Source: Opitutus sp. (GTDB lineage Bacteria; Verrucomicrobiota; Verrucomicrobiia; Opitutales; Opitutaceae). Taken from it: a stretch of DNA of 52,446 nucleotides. The stretch covers positions 1 through 52,446 of the forward strand of contig SIBG01000021.1 in the NCBI GenBank assembly GCA_009695305.1. Reading direction: 5' to 3'. A program made the position numbers and the translations under genes. Every line of letters starts with the position of its first letter. The first letter of the stretch is position 1. Below, piece by piece: positions 25,425 to 33,605 of the stretch. Below the pieces are notes generated by a model. It ran no database searches and was not told the origin of the DNA. It was given only the letters and a program-made list of their open reading frames with translations.

Positions 25425-26311
25425 GATTCCCGGCGCTCATGTTGATGCTGGTGGCGGCGGGGAATGCCGCGGAGCACGCGCTGGTGTTGCAGACGGACTT
25501 CGGCACGAAGGACGGCGCGGTGGCCGCGATGCGCGGCGTGGCGGTGGGCGTGAGCGCTAAGCTCGCGATTCTCGATCTCAGCCACGAGAACACCCCGTTC
25601 GACATCTGGGAGGCCGCCTACCGGTTGAAGCAGGCGGCGCCGTTCTGGCCGGAAGGCACGGTGTTTGTCTCGGTCGTCGATCCTGGCGTCGGCACGGAGC
25701 GAAAATCCGTGGTGTTGAAAACGAAGAGCGGGCATTTTTTTGTCAGCCCGGACAACGGCACGCTGACCTTGATTGCCGAGGAACTGGGCATCGCGGCGGT
25801 GCGGGAGATTGACGAGACGAAGAACCGGCGGCGCGGCTCCGAGCGCTCCTACACGTTTCACGGCCGGGATGTCTACGCCTACGTCGGGGCCCGGCTCGCG
25901 GCGGGCGTGATGCCATTCGGCGACGTCGGGCCGCTGCTCGCGCCGCAAGTTGTGATGCTGGCCTACGAGCGACCGCGGTTCGAGGGCGGGGTGCTCGTCG
26001 GCACGATTCCCTACCTCGATTTTCAATACGGCAACGTCTGGACCAATCTCGACGAGGCGCTCTTTGCCCGGCTCGCGCCGAAGCTCGGTGATCATTTCCG
26101 TGTGACGATCGCGCGGGCGGGCAAGCGGGTTTTCGCGGGCACCCTGCCTTACGGACGGACGTTTGGCGAGGTGCCCGAAGGTGCGCCGTTGCTTTATCTG
26201 AACAGTCTCATGAATGTGTCGTTCGCGCTCAATCAGGGTGACTTCGCGAAGCAGCACGGCATCGCGGCTGGCGCGCAGTGGAGCGTCCGCGTTGAAAAAA
26301 TAAAACCATGA
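25421..26311 (+). CDS. Exported SAM hydroxide adenosyltransferase-like protein (DUF62/chlorinase-fluorinase family)
   Basis: 296 residues. The family N-terminal motif TDFGTKDGAVAAMRG is present, then SVVDPGVGTERK, VSPDNGTLT and TFHGRDVYAYVGARLA. These match the DUF62 superfamily, which hydrolyses SAM to adenosine and methionine or performs halogenation. An N-terminal hydrophobic stretch (RFPALMLMLVAAGNAAE) reads as a signal peptide, unusual for an enzyme whose substrate is cytoplasmic. The gene overlaps hemW and the next lipoprotein gene by four bases each. The extended halogenase loop was not recognised, so hydrolase activity is the safer guess. Confidence 0.85.
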   Translation: MRFPALMLMLVAAGNAAEHALVLQTDFGTKDGAVAAMRGVAVGVSAKLAILDLSHENTPFDIWEAAYRLKQAAPFWPEGTVFVSVVDPGVGTERKSVVLKTKSGHFFVSPDNGTLTLIAEELGIAAVREIDETKNRRRGSERSYTFHGRDVYAYVGARLAAGVMPFGDVGPLLAPQVVMLAYERPRFEGGVLVGTIPYLDFQYGNVWTNLDEALFARLAPKLGDHFRVTIARAGKRVFAGTLPYGRTFGEVPEGAPLLYLNSLMNVSFALNQGDFAKQHGIAAGAQWSVRVEKIKP

Positions 26312-26799
26312 AGTTCCTCGCCGCCGCCCTGTTCCTCGCCGTCCTGGCCCTCACCGGCTGCCAGTCGCCATCGGCGGCGCCGCGGGACTACGTGCTGGTG
26401 CTGGCGCGATTCTTTCTTGAGGAGAACGGTCAGCAGGCGACGCGGGTGATGCTGCCCCGCAGCGGCGTGAATCTCGCGATTGGGGCCCAGCCGGTGTTCA
26501 CCGAAGCGGATATTGCGAACGTCGAGCTCATGCAGGTCGAGCTCGGCCAGTGCCTGATGTTTCAGCTCACAGCATCGTCGGCGCGCGATCTTTACCGGCT
26601 GTCGGCGTCCCATCAGGGCCGGCGGCTCGTGCTGGTGCTGAATGGCGAACCGATCGGCGCGCGACGCATCGAGGGGCCATTGGGCGAGGGCAATATCCTC
26701 GTGTTTGTCGAGCTGGCGGACGCGGCGTTGCCGGCGTTGGTCGTGAATCTCAAAAAAACCATCGCCGAGCTCCAGCGGGCGATCGCGCGCAAAGGATGA
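26308..26799 (+). CDS. Lipoprotein resembling the SecD P1 head domain
   Basis: 163 residues. The signal FLAAALFLAVLALTGC gives a lipobox with Cys18. The mature domain (GAQPVFTEADIANVELMQVE, then MFQLTASSARDLYRLS and LVLVLNGEPIGARRIEGPL) follows the pattern of the SecD/SecDF periplasmic P1 head: a P.FTE.DI strand, an F.LT helix and a V.NG.P..A.RI hairpin. The membrane part of SecD is absent. A role in export or envelope quality control is only inferred. It overlaps the neighbours on both sides by ATGA. Confidence 0.72.
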   Translation: MKFLAAALFLAVLALTGCQSPSAAPRDYVLVLARFFLEENGQQATRVMLPRSGVNLAIGAQPVFTEADIANVELMQVELGQCLMFQLTASSARDLYRLSASHQGRRLVLVLNGEPIGARRIEGPLGEGNILVFVELADAALPALVVNLKKTIAELQRAIARKG

Positions 26800-27827
26800 A
26801 GCGGAGCCGCGTGGCAATTTTCCTGGCAGCCGGGCTCGCGGTCGGGACGGTCGTCATTGGCCGCGCGGCGGAACGAGTAGAGCTGGTGTGGCCGACGCCG
26901 AACCCGGCGTGGGCCGACGGCAAACCGGTGGGCGACTACCTCCAGCATGCCGGGTCGGGCGACCCGGAGTCGGGCGCGTTTGGTGGAGTGCGAAGCGGAG
27001 GCACACATTTTCACGAGGGGCTTGACCTGAAGTGTCTCGCCCGCGACCGGCGCGGTGAGCCACTCGACAGCGTTTTCGCGGTAATGACCGGCGTCGTCCG
27101 TCACATCAGCGCGAGCGCGGGTGACAGCAATTACGGTCGCTACATCGTGCTGGAGCATCCGGACACGCCGCCGGGCGTCTACACGCTTTACGCCCACCTC
27201 GCGCGCATCGCGCCCGGCCTCCGCGCTGGCGATCGCGTGCTGCGCGGTCAGGCCATTGGGACGATGGGCCACAGCTCGGGCAGTTACCTGATTCCGACGG
27301 ACCGGGCGCACCTGCACTTCGAGCTTGGTGTGATGGTCACGCGTGATTTTCAGGCGTGGTATGAGCGGAAGAAATTTGGGAGCCGCAATGATCATGGTCC
27401 GTGGAACGGCATGAATCTGATGGGCGCCGATCCGCTGAAACTATTCCAGGACTGGCGCGCGCGGCGCGTGAACACGGTGCTCGATTATTTCGTGGCCATG
27501 GAGACGGCCGTCCGCCTCCGCCTGGCCACGCACCGGGTCCCGGATTTCGTGACGCGCTATCCGGCCCTGCTCACCAAACCGCTGCCGCTGGGCGGGGTCG
27601 CCGGCTGGGAAATTCGCTGCAACTGGACGGGCCTGCCGTTCGCGTGGACGCCGCTGACGGCGGGGGAAGTCATCGGCCTGGCACCCGAGCAACCGTTGAT
27701 CATCGAGGTCAACGCCGAAGTGGCGCGCCGCGAGCGTAGCCGGACACTCGCCGTCTCGCGCCGTGGCAGTTGGAGCGTCGGGAAGGATCTCGAGACCGTG
27801 CTGCAGCAATTATTTGGTGGGCGGTGA
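26796..27827 (+). CDS. Exported M23 family metallopeptidase
   Basis: 343 residues with a signal peptide (VAIFLAAGLAVGTVVIGRA). The M23 (LytM-like) zinc site is intact: HFHEGLDL supplies the H-x3-D pair and HLHFELGV the H-x-H pair, with YTLYAHLARI between. M23 enzymes cut peptidoglycan cross-bridges. After the catalytic domain (to about residue 185) there is a beta-rich C-terminal region that I do not recognise, which includes the stretch VIGLAPEQPLIIEVN. It is the last gene of the four-gene overlapping chain from hemW. Confidence 0.87.
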   Translation: MKRSRVAIFLAAGLAVGTVVIGRAAERVELVWPTPNPAWADGKPVGDYLQHAGSGDPESGAFGGVRSGGTHFHEGLDLKCLARDRRGEPLDSVFAVMTGVVRHISASAGDSNYGRYIVLEHPDTPPGVYTLYAHLARIAPGLRAGDRVLRGQAIGTMGHSSGSYLIPTDRAHLHFELGVMVTRDFQAWYERKKFGSRNDHGPWNGMNLMGADPLKLFQDWRARRVNTVLDYFVAMETAVRLRLATHRVPDFVTRYPALLTKPLPLGGVAGWEIRCNWTGLPFAWTPLTAGEVIGLAPEQPLIIEVNAEVARRERSRTLAVSRRGSWSVGKDLETVLQQLFGGR

Positions 27828-27845
27828 TGACCGGGCCCGCTCCCG

Positions 27846-28220
27846 TCAACTCTCGGGCTTGAGTTGCTCGAGCAGCACGTTGAAGGCGGGATGCGCTTTC
27901 AATTCCTCGAGATCGGGATCCTGTTGCATCCAGTCGAAGTCGCGGTAGCCGAGCACGACGGCCCGCCGCAGGGAGCGCAGCGCGGCCGTCTTGCGCTTCG
28001 ACAGCGCGAGACTGCACGCGAGATTATAGTGGGCGGTGGCGTTGGCGGGCTGGAGCTTCACCAGCCGGCGATCCATCTTCAGGCCGTCGGCGATCCGGCC
28101 GTGCCGCGTATAGAGGCTGCCGAGGATTTCGATCACCTCGGTGTAGCGGCCCTCGCGGCGCAGCACCGACTCGAAAAATTTCATCTCAAACTCGGGATCG
28201 TGATTTTTGTCCTTGGCCAT
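27846..28220 (-). CDS. TPR-containing protein
   Basis: 124 residues starting MAKDKNHDPEFEMKFFESVL. Helical repeats resemble tetratricopeptides: YTEVIEILGSLYTRHGRIAD, then a better match LVKLQPANATAHYNLACSLA and a third helix pair ending LEELKAHPAFNVLLEQL. No signal peptide or membrane span, so it is a cytoplasmic scaffold of unknown partners. It lies 18 bp downstream of the Fur-family gene on the same strand and is probably cotranscribed. Confidence 0.82.
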   Translation of the reverse strand: MAKDKNHDPEFEMKFFESVLRREGRYTEVIEILGSLYTRHGRIADGLKMDRRLVKLQPANATAHYNLACSLALSKRKTAALRSLRRAVVLGYRDFDWMQQDPDLEELKAHPAFNVLLEQLKPES

Positions 28221-28238
28221 CGGGTGGGAGCGGGTGGA

Positions 28239-28703
28239 TCAGCCGCGTCGCGGGCAGGTGCCGGTGGCGCGGAAGGCATCGCACCGGGCGCTCACCTGGA
28301 GGCGCTGGGAGACGGGCGTGAGGCCGAGTTTCGAGGAAACCGTGCTGCCATACCATTCCATGAACGGCGCACTGATCTCGAAGATCTTGGCGCAGTCGAG
28401 GCAGACGACCTGGGCGAGCTGCGTGCGCGCGCCATCGCGGTTGGACCGATAGAATTTTTCGCCGGAGCCGATGTCGACTTCGCGCAGCAGCGCGCTCTCG
28501 GTCATGATCGGCAGGGTGCGGTAGATCGTGGCGCGGGAGACGGAGTCATCGAGGGCGCGGGCCGAGGCGAGGAGTTGATCGGCGGTGAAGTGCTCACCCT
28601 GGGTGAACGCCGCATCGAAGATCGCCAGCCGTTGGCTGGTCGCGCGCAGCCCCCGACGAGTCAGAAAACTTCGGAATTTGTCGCGCGCGGCGGGCAGGCT
28701 CAC
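28239..28703 (-). CDS. Fur-family transcriptional regulator lacking the sensory histidines
   Basis: 154 residues from a GTG at 28703, preceded by AGGA at suitable spacing. The N-terminal winged helix ([20 protein letters not shown] and [12 protein letters not shown]) is normal for Fur. The structural zinc cysteines are present: Cys101/Cys104 (CLDC) and Cys141/Cys150. However, the region before CLDC, which in Fur carries HHHDH, reads ARTQLAQVV, and the later NHSL-type histidine is Gln. His38 is the only histidine in the protein. DNA binding is therefore likely retained while canonical metal sensing is doubtful. It is divergent from priA and upstream of a TPR gene. Confidence 0.86.
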   Translation of the reverse strand: MSLPAARDKFRSFLTRRGLRATSQRLAIFDAAFTQGEHFTADQLLASARALDDSVSRATIYRTLPIMTESALLREVDIGSGEKFYRSNRDGARTQLAQVVCLDCAKIFEISAPFMEWYGSTVSSKLGLTPVSQRLQVSARCDAFRATGTCPRRG

Positions 28704-28859
28704 GCGCGACTTTTTCCTGTCGGTAGCGGGGGTGTCAATGCGTTCGTGGCGTGCGGCCGGTCGCCGAAGTCGTGCGACCTTGGTTCTTGGCGGCTGCAAA
28801 ACTCTCCCGTCTTCGGCTACTCGCTTGCGCCCACGTCCGGCCCCGGCATCAATCGGCCG

Positions 28860-31097
28860 ATGATCGTCGGCGTGCATCCTCTCGCGGGTTTCGACAAGCT
28901 CCTGCACTACCGCGTGCCCGAGACCCTGCGCGGTTCGGTCGCCGTGGGCTCGCTGGTGCGCGTTCCAGTGCTCAACACGCTGCGGCTCGGCATTGTCGGC
29001 GAGGTTGGCGCACCGCGGGATTTTCCCGTGGAGAAGCTCAAATCGCTCGCGCAAGTGCTCCATCCGTTTCCCGCGCTGCCGCCCGACCTGCTCGGCCTCG
29101 CCCGCTGGATGGCCGGCTACTACGCGTGCGGGCTCGACAGTATCATCGAGACGATGCTGCCCGCGGCGGTCCGCAACGGCGCGGGCCTGAAACAGGAAAA
29201 ACTCCTCGCGCTCGCGCAAAAACTCGGGGCCGGTGAGCTCGCCGCCTTGGAGCAGCGCGCCCCGCAGCAGGCGCGGCTCTACCGGTTTCTGGAACAGCAA
29301 TTCCGGCCGCAGAAAAAATCGCTGGTGCTCAGCCGACTCGAGGTGACGGCGGCCGTCGCGACTGCCCTAGTGAAGCGCGGGGTGGTGCGCGAGGAGACGC
29401 GCCGGATCGAACGCATCGCCTACGCTGACGATCACGCGACGGGAGAACTCGTCGCTTCGCAGCCGCACGCGCTCAATGCCGAGCAACAGGCCGCGGTCGA
29501 TGCACTGGGTGAGAGCCTGGCGCTCGATAAATTTGGCGTGTCGCTGCTCCATGGTATCACCGGCTCCGGGAAAACGGAGGTTTACCTGCGCGCGATCGAT
29601 ACCGCGCTAAAGTCCGGGGGTGGGGTGGTGTTCCTCGTGCCCGAGGTCGCCCTTACCCCGCAGACCGTGGCTCGGCTGCGCGCGCGACTCGAGGCGATTG
29701 CGCCGGGCCACCGGTGCGTCGTGTGGCACAGTCACCTCAGCGAGGGCGAGCGGCTCGACGGCTGGCTCGCGCTCGCGACCGGCGAGGCAAAGGTGGTGGT
29801 CGGCGCGCGCTCGGCGATTTTCGCGCCGGTGCAGAAGCTCAAGCTCATCGTCGTCGATGAGGAACACGAGCCCGCCTACAAGCAGGACGAGACGCCGCGC
29901 TACCACGGCCGCGATGTGGCGGTCATGCGCGCGAAGCTCAACGGTGCCGTCGGTCTGCTCGGCTCCGCCACGCCGTCACTGGAAAGCTTCGCCAACGCGC
30001 AGGCCGGGAAATACCGCTTGCTCGAACTCAAGCAGCGCGTCGATTCCCGGAAATTGCCGCACATCGATATCGTTGATCTACGAATCGAGGCATTGAAGCA
30101 GCGCACGCTGCCGGCGCTGTCGCGCAAGCTGGTTGAGGCGATGCAGGCGCGGCTGGAGCGGCGGGAGCAGACGATTCTTTTCATCAACCGCCGCGGCTAC
30201 TCGTCCTCGATGCTCTGCACGAAATGCGGGCACGTGGAGGAATGCACGCATTGCAGCATCGCGTTGACCTATCACCGCGCCGACGAGACCTTGCGCTGCC
30301 ATCTCTGCGGCGATCAGAGGAACGCCCCGCTGCGCTGCCCGAAGTGCGGCGCGCCGGAGATTCGGTGGCGCGGACTCGGCACGCAGCGCGTCGAGGAGGC
30401 GGTGCGCCGCGTGCTGCCGCGGGCACGAATCGAGCGGATGGACACCGACACGATGTCGAAGAAAAACCGTTTTCGGGAAGTGCTGGCGAATTTCCGCGCC
30501 GGCAAGATCGATGTGCTCGTCGGCACGCAGATGATTGGGAAGGGGCTCGATTTCCCCAATGTCACCCTGGTCGGCCTGGTCGACGCGGATATCTCGATGC
30601 ACGTGCCGGATTTCCGGGCAAACGAGCGCACGTTTCAACTGCTCGTGCAGGTGGCCGGTCGAGCCGGGCGCGGCGATCGGGCGGGGGAGGTGGTGGTGCA
30701 GACCTTCACGCCGCAGGCGCAGGCGATCCAGTTTTCGCGGCACGCCGACTATGCGGGCTTCGCGGCGGAAGAGCTGAAGCTGCGGAAGGATTTTCATTAC
30801 CCGCCGTTTCGGCATTTGATTCACCATCTCTTCCGCGGACCGAATCCGGAGAAATTGAAATATTTCGCGGAGCAATGGGCGAAGCTCGTGGAGAAAACCT
30901 TGGGCGACCGCGTGGAGCTGCGCGGTCCCTCGGCGTCGCCGATTGAGAAAATCAAGGATGAGTATCGCTGGCAGCTCTGGTATTTCACCCACTCGGTGAC
31001 GAAGGTCGTGCCGGAGCTCGCGAAACTCCGCGCCGATTTCGCCTGGCCCGACGATATCACGCAGGTGCTGGATGTCGACCCGGTGAACCTGGCGTAG
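28860..31097 (+). CDS. priA: Primosomal protein N' (replication restart helicase PriA)
   Basis: 745 residues. After the 3'-DNA-binding domain come the helicase motifs: Walker [13 protein letters not shown], the DEEH box in [21 protein letters not shown] and motif VI in [10 protein letters not shown]. Two zinc sites are formed by eight cysteines ([13 protein letters not shown] and CHLCGDQ...CPKCG). PriA reloads the replisome at stalled forks. The start [20 protein letters not shown] at 28860 fits family N-termini. It is divergent from the Fur-family gene. Confidence 0.96.
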   Translation: MIVGVHPLAGFDKLLHYRVPETLRGSVAVGSLVRVPVLNTLRLGIVGEVGAPRDFPVEKLKSLAQVLHPFPALPPDLLGLARWMAGYYACGLDSIIETMLPAAVRNGAGLKQEKLLALAQKLGAGELAALEQRAPQQARLYRFLEQQFRPQKKSLVLSRLEVTAAVATALVKRGVVREETRRIERIAYADDHATGELVASQPHALNAEQQAAVDALGESLALDKFGVSLLHGITGSGKTEVYLRAIDTALKSGGGVVFLVPEVALTPQTVARLRARLEAIAPGHRCVVWHSHLSEGERLDGWLALATGEAKVVVGARSAIFAPVQKLKLIVVDEEHEPAYKQDETPRYHGRDVAVMRAKLNGAVGLLGSATPSLESFANAQAGKYRLLELKQRVDSRKLPHIDIVDLRIEALKQRTLPALSRKLVEAMQARLERREQTILFINRRGYSSSMLCTKCGHVEECTHCSIALTYHRADETLRCHLCGDQRNAPLRCPKCGAPEIRWRGLGTQRVEEAVRRVLPRARIERMDTDTMSKKNRFREVLANFRAGKIDVLVGTQMIGKGLDFPNVTLVGLVDADISMHVPDFRANERTFQLLVQVAGRAGRGDRAGEVVVQTFTPQAQAIQFSRHADYAGFAAEELKLRKDFHYPPFRHLIHHLFRGPNPEKLKYFAEQWAKLVEKTLGDRVELRGPSASPIEKIKDEYRWQLWYFTHSVTKVVPELAKLRADFAWPDDITQVLDVDPVNLA

Positions 31098-31100
31098 GGC

Positions 31101-32336
31101 TCAGTCCGACCGTAGCGCCTCGACCACCGGGAGCCGCGAGGCGCAGATGGCGGGGTAGAGGCCGGCCAGCACGCCGACGAGTCCGCTGAAGAGCACGCCG
31201 ATCAGGAGGGCCGCCGGAGACAGCTCGGGACGGTTGGCCTCGACGACGACTTTCTGGAGCAGCTTGATCAGACCGATGCTCGCCACCATCCCGACCACCC
31301 CGCCGGCGATCGCGAGCGTGAGCGTCTCGGCGAGAATCTGCACCAGGATGTCATGCCGCTTCGCGCCGAGCGCCCGGCGGACACCGATTTCCCGGACCCG
31401 CTCGTTGATCGAGGCGAGCATGACGTTCATGATGCCGATGCCGCCGACGATGAGGCCGATCACGGCGACACCACCCAGGGAAATCACGTAGCTGCGCCGC
31501 GTTTCCTCGAAGCGCTGGAGGAGGTCTTCGCGGGTTTCGAAGCGGACGTCCTGGATGCCGCGATGAGTGTGGGTGAGGACGTTGGAAATCTGCTCGAGCG
31601 CGATGGGAATGTCGGCGACATCGGCCACCTTCACGTTCAGGATATCCACGTTTTCATCGAGACGGAACAACGTTTGCAACGTGGTGAGCGGGATGAACAC
31701 CGCCTGATTCTTGGCGCTAAATCCGCCGCCCCCACCGAGGGCGGACTGATACTCCCGCAGCACGCCCACCACGGTGAAGGGCTGGCCGTTGATCGTGATC
31801 ACGCGGTCGAGCGCATCAATCCCGCGGGGAAAAAGTTGATCGACGACCGCCTGGCCCAGCACGACCACCTGCGTTTGCAGTTCCAGGTCGAGGTCGCCGA
31901 AGGTCCGGCCCACGGCGACGGCGAAGCGGTCCATAATGAAGGTCGCCGGCAGCACGCCACGGACATTTTGCCACGCGGCCCGACCATGGTAAGACAGCCG
32001 GCCGCCATCGCGAATCGTGACTTCGGCTGTGACGCGTTGCGCGAGTGGCACGGCGGCCAAGATCGCGTCAACATCGTTCATGGTGCGGCCGGGCGACAAC
32101 TTCGCGAGTTCCCGCTGTGCCTCCGGCGGGGGCCGCGACAGGATGTTGATGCGTTCAATGCCGCCGGTTTCGTAGATCATCGTCTCCCAGCCGCGCAGTA
32201 GTCCCTTGACGACACCCAACATGCCCACGAGCGCGGCGGCGCCGAGGACGATGCCGAAAAGCGTCAGAAAGGAGCGCAGCTTGTGGGCCAGCACCTCGCC
32301 CCAGCCGCTGACGATGCCCATGAAAAGCGGTCGCAT
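31101..32336 (-). CDS. MacB/FtsX-type ABC transporter permease
   Basis: 411 residues. An N-terminal span (LRSFLTLFGIVLGAAALVGM) is followed by a large periplasmic domain and three C-terminal spans, the FtsX permease arrangement; GIGIMNVMLASINERVREIG and RRALGAKRHDI are typical MacB motifs. It lacks the ATPase domain of full-length MacB, so a separate ATP-binding subunit would be needed; none is adjacent. It lies 8 bp behind the periplasmic adaptor gene. Likely function is export or extraction of a substrate from the periplasmic side, driven by the missing ATPase. Its stop lies 4 bp from the convergent priA stop. Confidence 0.9.
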   Translation of the reverse strand: MRPLFMGIVSGWGEVLAHKLRSFLTLFGIVLGAAALVGMLGVVKGLLRGWETMIYETGGIERINILSRPPPEAQRELAKLSPGRTMNDVDAILAAVPLAQRVTAEVTIRDGGRLSYHGRAAWQNVRGVLPATFIMDRFAVAVGRTFGDLDLELQTQVVVLGQAVVDQLFPRGIDALDRVITINGQPFTVVGVLREYQSALGGGGGFSAKNQAVFIPLTTLQTLFRLDENVDILNVKVADVADIPIALEQISNVLTHTHRGIQDVRFETREDLLQRFEETRRSYVISLGGVAVIGLIVGGIGIMNVMLASINERVREIGVRRALGAKRHDILVQILAETLTLAIAGGVVGMVASIGLIKLLQKVVVEANRPELSPAALLIGVLFSGLVGVLAGLYPAICASRLPVVEALRSD

Positions 32337-32344
32337 GGGTGCGC

Positions 32345-33532
32345 TTACCGCCCGCTGCGCTTTGGTCCGCGCGGTTTCGGCGGGGCGGCGGGCTTGGCGA
32401 TCGGAACCTCGCCTTCGAACTCGAGCGGTCGCATCAAAGCGATTTCGTCGCCCGGCACCAGGCCGGAGATAATATGCACCCGCCGGGTATCGGCGATGCC
32501 GATGTCGATGGCGCGCACTTCGAAACCTTCGCCCCTGCGCAGGAAGACGTAGCGCACCGAGTCCGCGTTGGAGAAGACCGCCGACAGCGGAACCGCGGCG
32601 ACATGCTCGATGTGAGAGAGCGTGAACATGACCGTGGCGGACATGCCGGGCCGGAGGCGCGGGTCGGTTTCGTCAACGACCACGTCGACGGGAAAAACCC
32701 GGGTGCGATCGCCGGCGGACTCGGTGGCGATGGTGGCGATCCGCTTGATTTCGCCGTTAAGCATCATGTTGCGCAGGGAATCGACGCGGACCCGCGCGGC
32801 GTCGGCGAGTTTGAGGCGGGCGACGTCGATTTCGTTGATGTTGGTGCGGACCATCAAAGCGGAGAGGTCAGCGACTTCGCCGAGCAAGGTGCCGCCGCTT
32901 TGCGACGCGGCGCTGGTGACGAGCTGGCCCTCGGTGAGGTCGCGCAGCAGCAAGGTCCCATCGTGGGGCGCGCGGATGACGGTCTTGGCGAGCTTGTCGC
33001 GGAGGTTGGCCGACCGCGCATCATAGACGGCCGCGTCGTTTTCGGCCAGGGACAGCGTGATGCGCGTTTCCTCAAAATCTTTTACGGTGATCAGACCGCG
33101 TGATTTCAGTTCCTGCTGTCGCTCGAATTCCCGCCGCACGCGCTGCACCTTTAGTTTGGAGGCCTCGATGTTCCGGTCGCCCTCCTGCATTTGCGTCAGA
33201 ATATCCTGTTGGTCGAGCTTCAGAATTTCCTGGTCGCGTTTGATACCCTCGCCGTCTCCGACCAGAATTTTAACGATGCGGCCGCTGATTTCAGCGCGCA
33301 GCTCGGTGGAGAAGACGGCCCGGAGGCGGCCGACCGCGACGATTTCCTCGGAGATGTTCGCGAGTTTGACGCGGGAGGTCGGGATTTTAGTTTCCCGTTT
33401 TGAGCCGAACAGGCCCGGGCCAACTTGCTTCCACACCGCGCGCCCACTCCAGCCGAGTCCGGCGAGAATCGCTAGCAACACTAGCGTGCGCAAAATTGAG
33501 GTTAACCAACGGGGTAGCTTGGAGGCAGGCAT
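32345..33532 (-). CDS. Periplasmic adaptor (MacA/HlyD-like)
   Basis: 395 residues. One N-terminal membrane anchor (LVLLAILAGLGWSGRAVW) is followed by the adaptor fold: ISEEIVAVGRLRAVFSTELR, lipoyl half-motif GRIVKILVGDGEGIKRDQEI, a coiled-coil hairpin (about 115-180), the second lipoyl half KTVIRAPHDGTLLLRDLTEG, then beta-barrel and membrane-proximal domains ending HIISGLVPGDEIAL. It bridges an inner-membrane transporter to the outer membrane. It is paired with the FtsX-type permease 8 bp downstream and preceded, 73 bp upstream, by a TonB-dependent receptor on the same strand. No outer-membrane TolC-type gene is present. Confidence 0.9.
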   Translation of the reverse strand: MPASKLPRWLTSILRTLVLLAILAGLGWSGRAVWKQVGPGLFGSKRETKIPTSRVKLANISEEIVAVGRLRAVFSTELRAEISGRIVKILVGDGEGIKRDQEILKLDQQDILTQMQEGDRNIEASKLKVQRVRREFERQQELKSRGLITVKDFEETRITLSLAENDAAVYDARSANLRDKLAKTVIRAPHDGTLLLRDLTEGQLVTSAASQSGGTLLGEVADLSALMVRTNINEIDVARLKLADAARVRVDSLRNMMLNGEIKRIATIATESAGDRTRVFPVDVVVDETDPRLRPGMSATVMFTLSHIEHVAAVPLSAVFSNADSVRYVFLRRGEGFEVRAIDIGIADTRRVHIISGLVPGDEIALMRPLEFEGEVPIAKPAAPPKPRGPKRSGR

Positions 33533-33605
33533 GAAGTTTCTAAGACGACGGCCACAGGCTTGGGAAACAATCGCGCGGAAGGAAGTCGGAAAACTTCTGG
33601 TGTCA

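Noticed and set aside
24956..26257. A 433-codon minus-strand open frame
   Set aside because: It lies opposite hemW and the SAM hydrolase-like gene, both of which carry clear motifs; no domain visible.
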